Source: Prevotella ihumii
GTDB taxonomy: Bacteria > Bacteroidota > Bacteroidia > Bacteroidales > Bacteroidaceae
DNA length: 37,939 nt
Assembly (NCBI RefSeq): GCF_900155655.1
Contig: NZ_LT706987.1
Coordinates: 414,246-452,184, forward strand
Direction of reading: 5' to 3'
Both the position numbers and the translations under genes were made by a program. The notes under the pieces are model-generated. The model had not been told where the DNA came from and searched no databases. It saw only the letters and a program-made list of their open reading frames with translations. This document shows, one piece after another, positions 24,916-32,619 of the stretch (position 1 is its first letter; each line of letters opens with the position of its first letter).

Positions 24916-26988
24916 ATGTACAAACCAAATTTTAACAAGCGCAGCGTTGTGAAGTTTACCCACTTCTCTAACCACAGCTACTCTCTCTTTGCTGTTCTTG
25001 GCAAAGAGGTTATTATTGGTGTACTGAGTGTCGCAACCCTCCAACACGCTACGGCTCACAACCGCAGCATCGAGGCTATGCAAACAAGCAACGACACCAC
25101 AGCTACCAATAAGAGTATCTTGATGGACGAAGTGAACGTAGCAGGCACACGGGCGCCGCTGACCGTTAGTCAGCAAGCGAGAATGGTAACTGTACTAAGC
25201 CGTGAGGACATTCAAGCGGCTCCTGTACAAAGTGTTAACGACCTGTTGAAGTATGCAGTAGGTGTAGATGTTCGCCAAAAAGGTGCATTGGGCGCACTCA
25301 CCGATGTAAGCATACGAGGGGGCAACTCTGAACAAATAACGGTTTTGCTCAATGGTGTCAACATTTGTGATGCACAAACAGGACACAATGCTTTCGATTT
25401 CCCAGTCGATATTTCTGAAATCGAACGCATAGAAATTCTCGAAGGACCAGCAGCAAGAGTTTATGGTACATCTTCCTTATTAGGTGCAATAAACATCGTA
25501 ACCAAAGCTCCACAAAATTCGTCACTCACAGCTCACGCCCAAGGAGGTTCGTTCGGACTCTTCGGAATGGGTGCTCGTGGAAACATTGCACACGGAGCGT
25601 GGAACAATCAGCTGTCGGCCTCTTACCTACGAAGCGACGGACATTTGCGCAGCAAAGTAGGCAATCTGAATGCCGATTACAACACTTTGAAGTCGTTTTA
25701 TCAAGGTGTGTACAATGATGAAGCTATTCTTGTAAAATGGCACGCTGGTATGAGCGTTAAGAATTATGGGTCGAACACATTTTATAGCTCTAAGTTCGAC
25801 AATCAGTTTGAACATACTTTCAAAACTTTCACTGCAATCCAAGCTGAAAACAAGCAAGGTCGTTTGCATCTTCGCCCTTCCATTTATTGGAATCGAAGTA
25901 TGGACAGATTTGAACTTATACGTAATGTGAAGGATAAAATTCCGTTCAATTATCATCGCACAGATGTTTATGGTGCAAACCTCAATGCCTATTTTGATTG
26001 GACTTTAGGGCGTACTGCCTTTGGTGCAGAGTTGCGTTATGAAGACTTAGTAAGTGGCAACTTAGGAGAAAAACTCAATCGTCCTCGTCCTATTCATCGT
26101 ACCGACCGAATGTACACCAACGGACTGCAGCGCACCAATCTACAATTTGTTTTTGAACACAACGTTATTCTTGATAGGTTTACGCTCTCTGCAGGATTGG
26201 TAGCCGTTAAGAATAGTCAAGCCGATATGAATATGCGTGTCTACCCCGGTATTGATGCAAGCTATCGTATAGGTAGTGCTTGGAAAGTGTATGCTTCGTA
26301 CAATTCTTCGCTTAGAATGCCATCGTTCACCGAACTTTTCTATTCCGTTGGTGGGCATAAGGCAGACAAGCATCTACTTCCTGAAGAACTTTCGGCTGTG
26401 GAGGGTGGTATAAAGTACAATACGCAAAGTGTAAATACCAAAGCAAGTATCTTTTTCAATCATCATAAAAACCTAATCGACTGGATTTCAGATGGTACAC
26501 TTGACGAAAGTGGGGCTACGCTATGGAAGAGTGTAAACTTTGGAAAGATAAACGCAATAGGTGTAGAAGCCAACGTTGACTTCAACTTCTTACACCTCAT
26601 TCCTTCACAACACGTGGTGAAAAAGCTCAGCCTCGGTTATGCTTATCTGCATCAAAACGAGAAAGAACACGAAGGTATTGTGAGCAAATATGCATTGGAA
26701 TATTTGAAAAATAAGTTTGTTGCCAACTTACAACTTAACCTTTGGAAACAATTAGACTTAGGGTTAAACTATCGTTTCCAGCATCGTATGGGTAGCTATC
26801 TTGACATCAACAATCTGCGTCATAAGTATGCAAGCTATGGCATTGTTGATGCTCGATTGAGTTGGAACACCACTAATTGGGGTGCATACCTTGAAGCCAA
26901 CAACCTACTCAATAAGTCGTATGTAGACTATGGCAACGTTGTCCAACCCCGAATGTGGATTGTAACAGGTGTTAGCGTGAAGCTATAA
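24916..26988 (+). CDS. BtuB-like TonB-dependent receptor
   Basis: This 690-aa outer-membrane receptor lacks the N-terminal carboxypeptidase-like domain of the two other receptors here. It begins with an extended signal region containing HSYSLFAVLGKEVIIGVLSV, a pattern seen in one Bacteroidetes receptor group often linked to cobalamin or iron-chelate uptake. The plug starts near residue 72 (DEVNVAGTRAPL) and includes IERIEILEGPAARVYGTSS. The barrel has SSLRMPSFTELFYSVGG and ends with the usual aromatic-containing strand (WIVTGVSVKL). It stands alone with its own promoter and structured leader and is followed by a strong terminator. The substrate is unknown; cobalamin is the first guess and a metal chelate the alternative. 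Confidence 0.8.
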   Translation: MYKPNFNKRSVVKFTHFSNHSYSLFAVLGKEVIIGVLSVATLQHATAHNRSIEAMQTSNDTTATNKSILMDEVNVAGTRAPLTVSQQARMVTVLSREDIQAAPVQSVNDLLKYAVGVDVRQKGALGALTDVSIRGGNSEQITVLLNGVNICDAQTGHNAFDFPVDISEIERIEILEGPAARVYGTSSLLGAINIVTKAPQNSSLTAHAQGGSFGLFGMGARGNIAHGAWNNQLSASYLRSDGHLRSKVGNLNADYNTLKSFYQGVYNDEAILVKWHAGMSVKNYGSNTFYSSKFDNQFEHTFKTFTAIQAENKQGRLHLRPSIYWNRSMDRFELIRNVKDKIPFNYHRTDVYGANLNAYFDWTLGRTAFGAELRYEDLVSGNLGEKLNRPRPIHRTDRMYTNGLQRTNLQFVFEHNVILDRFTLSAGLVAVKNSQADMNMRVYPGIDASYRIGSAWKVYASYNSSLRMPSFTELFYSVGGHKADKHLLPEELSAVEGGIKYNTQSVNTKASIFFNHHKNLIDWISDGTLDESGATLWKSVNFGKINAIGVEANVDFNFLHLIPSQHVVKKLSLGYAYLHQNEKEHEGIVSKYALEYLKNKFVANLQLNLWKQLDLGLNYRFQHRMGSYLDINNLRHKYASYGIVDARLSWNTTNWGAYLEANNLLNKSYVDYGNVVQPRMWIVTGVSVKL

Positions 26989-27012
26989 CCCCATTACCAT
27001 TGAAGGTTGGTA

Positions 27013-27058
27013 GGACTTGTCAGACCTGTCAGATGCGTCCGACTTGTCTGACAAGTCC
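27013..27058. repeat. Palindromic intergenic repeat (short array of TC-GAC-TTG units)
   Basis: GGACTTGTCAGAC (27013-27025) and GTCTGACAAGTCC (27046-27058) form a perfect 13-bp stem around 20 nt that contains related units. The motif is the same kind as the array at 29531-29585. Confidence 0.65.
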
Positions 27059-27084
27059 GAGCAATCCAATTTCTCTAAACAAAA

Positions 27085-27128
27085 ACTCCCTCAACTCGTT
27101 CATATAGAAACTGTTGAGGGAGTATTTT
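27085..27128. terminator. Bidirectional terminator between convergent genes
   Basis: ACTCCCTCAAC (27085-27095) pairs perfectly with GTTGAGGGAGT (27113-27123). A T-rich tail follows on the plus strand (ATTTTAT), and TTTTTGTTT follows on the minus strand. It separates the BtuB-like receptor gene from the convergent coiled-coil lipoprotein gene. Confidence 0.85.
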
Positions 27129-27173
27129 ATATAAAGCAATGCTAACTAAAGCATCGTTGCTGTTACTTATCTT

Positions 27174-28088
27174 TTACTTCACTTGAACTACCAAGTACTT
27201 GCTTGTGCTCCAGAAAGTTTGAGCATCGTTGATACGAAGAACAAACTGACCGCTTGCGTCCTTTGTAAGGCTATAACTGCTACCTGGGTGAGAAGTGAGC
27301 AACTTCACGTTCTTGCTGTAAAGTTTGATTTCCTTTGTAGCACGAATATCAATCTTTGTGAAGTAGTTCTTATTGAAGCTACCCTGCAATACCTTACCAC
27401 CATCAAGCACGCGTTGGTCTTTCAGCTCTCTCTTTGTACCAAATACGTACCAAGCTGTGTTCAACTGCATATCCTGTGTAGAGATAGTTTCGCTCTTTTG
27501 CTTTGTTTCCTCTTGCAAGTTGCTCTTCTCTGTTTCAAGGTTTTGCTTCTCTGTTGTGAGCTTTTCCTTATCGGTCTTGAGGTTAGAAACATCGGTGTTC
27601 AAACCAGTGATAGTTTCGTCCAACTCTTTAATATGTATATTCTTTGAAGCCAATTCAGCACGCAACTGCTTCAGCTCGTTATCCTTCTGAACCAATTGAG
27701 CTGTCATCTGTGTCAAAGTCTTACGCATTTCATCGCCTTTGAAACCAGTCTCTTGGAGTTGAGCTTGGAGTTTCTTGATAAGCTCACGGTTTTCTTTCAT
27801 ACGCTGAGCGATGAACTGAATATTCTCCTTAATCTGTGTAGCCTTATCAGCACTTTCGCCTTCCTTAGCGAGTGTTACACGATTTTCAGCTGCATTAATC
27901 TCAGCAAAGCCTTGTTGAATTTGATTCATTGTAGCCATCATATCGTTCACCTCGTTGTCACGAGCATTGATGATAGCGCGCAAAGAGTCGTTCTGAATTT
28001 CTGCTGGGTTGAGTGCAGGTTTCTTGTCGAGGTTGCAAGCAGTGAAAGTCATCATTCCACAAGCTGCATAAATCAAAAGTTTTTTCAT
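27174..28088 (-). CDS. Coiled-coil lipoprotein (Cbp1-like, tentative)
   Basis: The start is set at 28088, where MKKLLIYAACGMM begins an SPII signal ending FTAC (Cys18); the longer frame adds an unlikely 13 residues. The 304-aa product has a long coiled coil (about 28-205, for example ETITGLNTDVSNLKTDKEKL) and a conserved C-terminal domain (about 215-304, including FGTKRELKDQRVLDGGKVL and FWSTSKYLVVQVK). A DSL near residue 34 fits the Bacteroidetes O-glycosylation motif. The pattern recalls proteins named Cbp1-family collagen-binding adhesins, but I am not certain. It follows rsmI by 50 bp and may be co-transcribed with it. Confidence 0.65.
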   Translation of the reverse strand: MKKLLIYAACGMMTFTACNLDKKPALNPAEIQNDSLRAIINARDNEVNDMMATMNQIQQGFAEINAAENRVTLAKEGESADKATQIKENIQFIAQRMKENRELIKKLQAQLQETGFKGDEMRKTLTQMTAQLVQKDNELKQLRAELASKNIHIKELDETITGLNTDVSNLKTDKEKLTTEKQNLETEKSNLQEETKQKSETISTQDMQLNTAWYVFGTKRELKDQRVLDGGKVLQGSFNKNYFTKIDIRATKEIKLYSKNVKLLTSHPGSSYSLTKDASGQFVLRINDAQTFWSTSKYLVVQVK

Positions 28089-28138
28089 AATCTGTTTGTT
28101 TTTTAAAATGAAGAATTGCTTCTTCACTGTTTTTATTA

Positions 28139-28840
28139 TTAGTCGTTTTGTTTGTTGCCTTTTTTAGTTTTTTCTTTTCCAGCCAACACAATAACAAACT
28201 CGCCACGTGGTGCAGTCTCTTTGAAATGGGTTATCACCTCTTCCAATGTGCCTCGCACACTCTCCTCGTGTAGCTTTGAGATCTCTCTACAACAACTCAC
28301 TTGGCGGTCAGCACCAAACGTTTCGGCAAATTGTTCCAACGTTTTCACCACACGATATGGCGACTCGTAGAATACCATTGTGCGACTTTCGTCTTTCAAG
28401 CTCTCTATCTGTGTTTTGCGTCCCTTCTTTTGTGGGAGGAAACCTTCAAACACAAACCTATCGCAAGGGAAGCCGCTCGACACCAATGCAGGTATCATAG
28501 CTGTTGCACCTGGTAGGGTTTGCACCGTGATGCCTGCTGCTATGGCTTCGCGAGCAAGGAAGAACCCTGGGTCGCTAATGCCCGGTGTGCCTGCATCAGA
28601 GATGAGTGCTATTGTTTCGCCAGCTTTCAGTCGGTTTACGATGTTGGCAGATGTTCCGTGCTCGTTAAACTTATGATGCGCCATAAGATGATTTTTTATC
28701 TCAAAGTGCTTCAACAGAATACCCGATGTGCGTGTGTCCTCACACAGCACGAGGTCTGCCTCTTTCAGGATACGGATTGCACGAAACGTCATATCCTCCA
28801 TATTTCCCACTGGCGTTGGTACAAGATATAAAGTGCCCAT
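28139..28840 (-). CDS. rsmI: 16S rRNA (cytidine1402-2'-O)-methyltransferase RsmI
   Basis: RsmI methylates the 2'-OH of C1402 in 16S rRNA using S-adenosylmethionine, fine-tuning decoding. The 233-aa product from ATG 28840 starts MGTLYLVPTPVGNMEDMTFR and has the family blocks CEDTRTSGILLKHF, LISDAGTPGISDPG, LPGATAMIPALVSSG and FYESPYRVVKTL. The upstream in-frame ATG at 28867 is rejected because the -7 box lies between it and the conserved start. Length matches the single-domain Bacteroidetes form. Confidence 0.93.
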   Translation of the reverse strand: MGTLYLVPTPVGNMEDMTFRAIRILKEADLVLCEDTRTSGILLKHFEIKNHLMAHHKFNEHGTSANIVNRLKAGETIALISDAGTPGISDPGFFLAREAIAAGITVQTLPGATAMIPALVSSGFPCDRFVFEGFLPQKKGRKTQIESLKDESRTMVFYESPYRVVKTLEQFAETFGADRQVSCCREISKLHEESVRGTLEEVITHFKETAPRGEFVIVLAGKEKTKKGNKQND

Positions 28841-28848
28841 AACTGCTG

Positions 28849-28856
28849 CAAATGTA
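28849..28856 (-). promoter_or_regulatory. Promoter -7 box of rsmI
   Basis: The minus strand reads TACATTTG, matching TAnnTTTG, only 8 bp before the rsmI ATG, so the mRNA would be nearly leaderless. Confidence 0.5.
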
Positions 28857-29257
28857 AAGTAATTCAATTAAACAAAGAAAAAAATTAGCATTTTTAGGCG
28901 AAAACAAATATCTTTTAACCACCCAAAGCATCTTTCCTATCATATTGTAATATCAATAGTTCGTTTATTCTCCCCATATACGCTAACACATTATTCGCTT
29001 CTATTCGCTATTTCTTCCACTTTTACAAACAATAGTGTTAAATTCATCTGAAATAAGGCGTGATTTTGCAACAAAGAAGTAGTTGGTGCAGAAAAGTGGG
29101 CTAAATGCGTGTGCAACCGTAAACAATTGAGCTACAAAAAGATACAATATAATAAAAGAAAGTGTGCAAAATGATAGACCTTTGAGAATGGATAGATAGA
29201 ACTATAAAACAGAGAATATAGACACAAAAGACGTAATTTGTTGATATTCCAGAGGGT

Positions 29258-29339
29258 CATAGTTGAACTTTGAGGTTGCTAAAGTTCAACTATGGGAGGT
29301 TAAAACATATATGTTTGGGGTTGGCAAAGTTGAACTTTG
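29258..29339. repeat. Dispersed palindromic repeat cluster (AAAGTTCAACTTT / AAACATATATGTTT)
   Basis: Three palindromes lie in a row: a perfect 14-bp stem CATAGTTGAACTTT with its complement (29258-29271 and 29281-29294), AAACATATATGTTT (29303-29316), and CAAAGTTGAACTTTG (29325-29339). The same two motifs recur just before the second IS66 copy at 37561-37640. Confidence 0.7.
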
Positions 29340-29466
29340 ACTTTCCGAAAAACCAACAAAGGAAATTTAGGAGATATAATAAGAAATAAAGAATAGTGCT
29401 ATTTCGGGATTTAAAATGTTAAATCGGGGAATTTAAAGGTTTGGGGTGGCATAGGATTTGCTGAGG

Positions 29467-29652
29467 GCTTTTTAGGAGTAAAAGGGAATTAGAGGGGAGT
29501 TAAAGCCAAATGTTTTGTTGGTGCAGTTTTGTCGGACGGGTCGGACGGGTCGGACGAGTCCGACTTGTCCGACTTGTCCGACAAGACTACAGATAGCAAA
29601 GGTGTTGGCTATAACTCCTTTAACTCCCCCTAATTCCTCTAACTCCTAAAAG
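29467..29652. repeat. 186-bp nested palindrome with a 9-bp tandem-repeat core
   Basis: Outer arms 29467-29509 and 29605-29652 are imperfect inverted repeats. The core at 29531-29585 has three GTCGGAC units spaced by GG, then GA, then three GTCCGAC units spaced by TT. If transcribed, the GG and UU spacers would form G-U wobble pairs, giving a continuous 25-bp stem. Confidence 0.65.
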
Positions 29653-29737
29653 AAAACCTCCCTTAACTCCTAAAAGATAACTACCTCATTAAATAAAAAG
29701 ATTATCCACTAAAAATACTGTTCTTAATTATTATTCG

Positions 29738-29745
29738 TACCTTTG
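29738..29745 (+). promoter_or_regulatory. Promoter -7 box of the EamA-transporter operon
   Basis: TACCTTTG matches the -7 consensus. Transcription would start near 29752, which rules out the ATG at 29743 and supports the ATG at 29776 as the real start. Confidence 0.65.
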
Positions 29746-29775
29746 TATGCGAAAAGATTTATCAACTCCTACGTA

Positions 29776-30699
29776 ATGAATAATAATAAGCCTTTGAAGG
29801 CACACTTATGTATGCTGATAGCTGAAGTGATATGGGGACTAATGTCGCCCATAGGCAAAGATGCTATGATACACGGCATCAGCGGAATAACAATGGTATT
29901 CTTTAGAGTGTCGGGCGCAATGCTCCTGTTTTGGATTGCAGGCTGCTTTGTACCTAAAGAACACATTCCACGCAAAGATTTCTTCCTCTTTGCTGCTGCC
30001 GCACTCTTTGGTGTAACGTGCAATCAATGCTTGTTTATCATAGGGTTGAGCTACACTTCGCCTGTCAATGCAAGCGTTATTACAACAAGTATGCCTATCT
30101 TTGCAATGATGTGGGCATTCCTTATCATCAAAGAACCTATTACGCTGAAGAAGGCGGGAGGCGTAGCCATTGGTTGTGCAGGAGCTATCATTCTTATTCT
30201 GACCAGTATGAATGCCGCTTCGCACAAGGTGGGCGATGTACGGGGCGACTTGATGATACTCGTTGCACAATGTAGTTTCGCCCTCTATATGTCGCTCTTT
30301 AGCAAACTTATAAAGCGTTATTCGGTATTCACCATCAACAAGTATATGTTCTTTTGGGCGACCCTTTATATCCTCCCTATAGCGTTGGGCGACCTTCAGG
30401 CTACCAACTTTGCAGCTGTGAGCAGTCGCACTTGGATGGAGACAGGGTTTGTGGTATTCTTCGGAACATTCATTAGTTACATTACGTTGATGATGGGACA
30501 ACGTGTGCTTCGCCCTACCATTGTAGGAGTTTACAATTACGTACAACCCATTGTGGCTGTGGTGGTATCGGTCTTAACAGGTATTGGCACCTTCACACTT
30601 TATCAAGGTGTGGCTATCGTGTTTGTATTCTCAGGAGTGTGGTTGGTAATAAAGTCGAAATCGAAAAGAGACATAGAAGCTTCTCAAAATATAAAGTAA
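29776..30699 (+). CDS. EamA/DMT-family transporter
   Basis: This 307-aa inner-membrane protein has ten predicted helices arranged as two EamA repeats. The first repeat starts LCMLIAEVIWGLMSPIGKDA and includes NQCLFIIGLSYTSPVNASVI. The second includes ILVAQCSFALYMSLFSKLIK and QRVLRPTIVGVYNYVQPIVA. The drug/metabolite transporter superfamily exports amino acids, nucleosides and other small metabolites, but the substrate cannot be read from sequence. The start at 29776 lies downstream of the promoter box. The gene ends 4 bp before topB, so the two are probably co-transcribed. Confidence 0.88.
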   Translation: MNNNKPLKAHLCMLIAEVIWGLMSPIGKDAMIHGISGITMVFFRVSGAMLLFWIAGCFVPKEHIPRKDFFLFAAAALFGVTCNQCLFIIGLSYTSPVNASVITTSMPIFAMMWAFLIIKEPITLKKAGGVAIGCAGAIILILTSMNAASHKVGDVRGDLMILVAQCSFALYMSLFSKLIKRYSVFTINKYMFFWATLYILPIALGDLQATNFAAVSSRTWMETGFVVFFGTFISYITLMMGQRVLRPTIVGVYNYVQPIVAVVVSVLTGIGTFTLYQGVAIVFVFSGVWLVIKSKSKRDIEASQNIK

Positions 30700-30703
30700 A
30701 AGA

Positions 30704-32563
30704 ATGAAAGTTTGCATAGCAGAGAAACCCAGCGTAGCACGAGACATCGCAAAAATTATTGGTGCTACCCATTCGCACGATGGATATATGGAAGGCAATG
30801 GTTATCAAGTAACTTGGACTTTCGGACATCTATGCGAGCTGAAAGAACCCAACGATTACTTCGTGAATTGGAAGTCGTGGAGCTTGGCTGCATTGCCTAT
30901 GGTGCCGCCAAGATTTGGTATAAAACTCATCGACGATGAAGGTATAAAGAAGCAGTTTGCCATCATCGAACGATTGTATCAAGGTGCAGAAGAGATTATC
31001 AATTGTGGTGATGCTGGGCAAGAGGGTGAGCTTATTCAACGTTGGGTGATGCAGAAAGCTAAGGTAAAATGTCCTGTAAAACGATTGTGGATTTCTTCGA
31101 TGACCGATGAGGCTATTCGTGAAGGATTTGCAAACTTGAAAGACCAAAAAGATTATGAACCGCTCTACCTTGCAGGACTTTCGCGTGCCATAGGCGATTG
31201 GCTATTGGGTATGAACGCTACACGCCTCTACACGCTAAAATATGGTAATAATCAGTATGGTAGAAATGCGCAAGTGCTGTCCATAGGACGTGTTCAAACG
31301 CCTACATTGGCACTTATCGTAGAGCGACAAAAGGAGATAAACAATTTCAAGCCAGAGCCTTATTGGGTATTGGCTACAATCTATCGCAATACACAGTTTA
31401 CGGCAACAAAGGGCAAGTTTACATCAAAAGAAGAGGGAGAAGCTGCATTTGCACTCATCGAGGGTAAACCCTTTGAAATTACAAACGTAACAAAGAAGAA
31501 AGGAACAGAGCAACCCAAGCAGCTCTACGACCTTACATCGCTGCAAGTAGACTGCAACCGCAAGTTTGGTTTCTCTGCCGAAATGACGCTCAATACCATT
31601 CAGAGCCTATACGAACGTAAGTTTACCACTTACCCACGTGTAGACACGCAGTACCTTACCGATGATGTGTATGCGCAGTGTCCACAGATAATGAATACCC
31701 TCTTTCAAACGGCTTTTGCAGCTCAGAAACCATACGCCGACTTGGTGAAGGTGTTGGGTGGCAAACCATTGCCAAAGTCGAAGCGTGTGTTCGATGCAGC
31801 TAAAGTAACCGATCACCACGCCATTATTCCTACCAACGTTATTCCTCAAGGACTTACAGATGTAGAACGCAAGGTTTACGACCTCATAGCACGCCGTTTT
31901 ATCGCTGTATTCTATCCCGATTGTAAGTTCTCTACAACAACCGTTTTGGGTAAAGTGGACGAAGTGGAATTTAAAACTACGGGAAAAGAAATATTGGACG
32001 AAGGGTGGAGAGCTGTGTATAACAAAGCAAACGAAAAAGAAGTAGAACCCGAACAAAACGAAAAGGCAGCAGACGAAGAACGTACACTGCCAACATTCGT
32101 TAAGGGAGAACAAGGCGAGCACACTCCAACTCTGACCGAGAAACAAACCACACCGCCCAAGCATTACACCGAAGCTTCGCTCCTAAGAGCAATGGAAACA
32201 GCTGGAAAATTGGTAGATAACGACGAGTTGCGCGCAGCCTTAAAGGAAAACGGAATAGGTCGCCCATCGTCACGTGCAGGTATTATAGAAACCTTATTCA
32301 AAAGGCGATACATCAGTAGACAGCGTAAAAACCTTGTTGCAACCGAAACAGGAATTGCATTGATAGACACTATTCACGAACGACTCCTAACTTCTGCCGA
32401 GCTTACGGGTATTTGGGAAAAGAAATTGCGTGATATTGAGCATCGAAAATACGATGCTGCACAGTTTATAGCCGAACTCAAAGAGCAGATAACAAAGATT
32501 GTAAACGACGTATTAGCTGATAATTCCAACCGAAAGATTGGCAATGTAACAACAGAAAAATAA
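30704..32563 (+). CDS. topB: DNA topoisomerase III (type IA)
   Basis: This 619-aa enzyme relaxes and decatenates DNA by single-strand passage. The Toprim domain begins MKVCIAEKPSVARDIAKIIG and has the metal-binding NCGDAGQEGELIQRW motif (about 101-115). The catalytic tyrosine is Tyr310 in FTTYPRVDTQYL. Other conserved blocks are GRVQTPTLALIVERQ, TDHHAIIPT and GIGRPSSRAGIIETL. The C-terminus ends soon after the core domain, with no cysteine zinc-finger motifs, as in other short bacterial TopB proteins. Bacteroidetes often carry further TopB copies on conjugative elements; this one sits among housekeeping genes and is likely chromosomal. Confidence 0.93.
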   Translation: MKVCIAEKPSVARDIAKIIGATHSHDGYMEGNGYQVTWTFGHLCELKEPNDYFVNWKSWSLAALPMVPPRFGIKLIDDEGIKKQFAIIERLYQGAEEIINCGDAGQEGELIQRWVMQKAKVKCPVKRLWISSMTDEAIREGFANLKDQKDYEPLYLAGLSRAIGDWLLGMNATRLYTLKYGNNQYGRNAQVLSIGRVQTPTLALIVERQKEINNFKPEPYWVLATIYRNTQFTATKGKFTSKEEGEAAFALIEGKPFEITNVTKKKGTEQPKQLYDLTSLQVDCNRKFGFSAEMTLNTIQSLYERKFTTYPRVDTQYLTDDVYAQCPQIMNTLFQTAFAAQKPYADLVKVLGGKPLPKSKRVFDAAKVTDHHAIIPTNVIPQGLTDVERKVYDLIARRFIAVFYPDCKFSTTTVLGKVDEVEFKTTGKEILDEGWRAVYNKANEKEVEPEQNEKAADEERTLPTFVKGEQGEHTPTLTEKQTTPPKHYTEASLLRAMETAGKLVDNDELRAALKENGIGRPSSRAGIIETLFKRRYISRQRKNLVATETGIALIDTIHERLLTSAELTGIWEKKLRDIEHRKYDAAQFIAELKEQITKIVNDVLADNSNRKIGNVTTEK

Positions 32564-32619
32564 AAATACTTAGGCTGTAATTGCAATAAATAAGGTAGAA
32601 AACACGTTATTCGTAGTAT

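Larger units (their letters stand above)
28857..29737. other. Long intergenic region (about 0.9 kb) with several palindromic repeats
   Basis: I see no credible gene. The left third (28857-29250) is AT-rich with no structure I can name. The rest holds palindromic repeats at 29258-29339 and 29467-29652, and two copies of TAACTCCTAAAAGA at 29639-29653 and 29664-29678. The promoter of the following transporter gene closes the region. Confidence 0.6.

Noticed and set aside
27013..29585. The repeated GTCCGAC/GTCGGAC units as a possible CRISPR array
   Set aside because: The units are 7-9 bp with 2-bp spacers and inverted symmetry; there are no spacer-sized unique segments and no cas genes.
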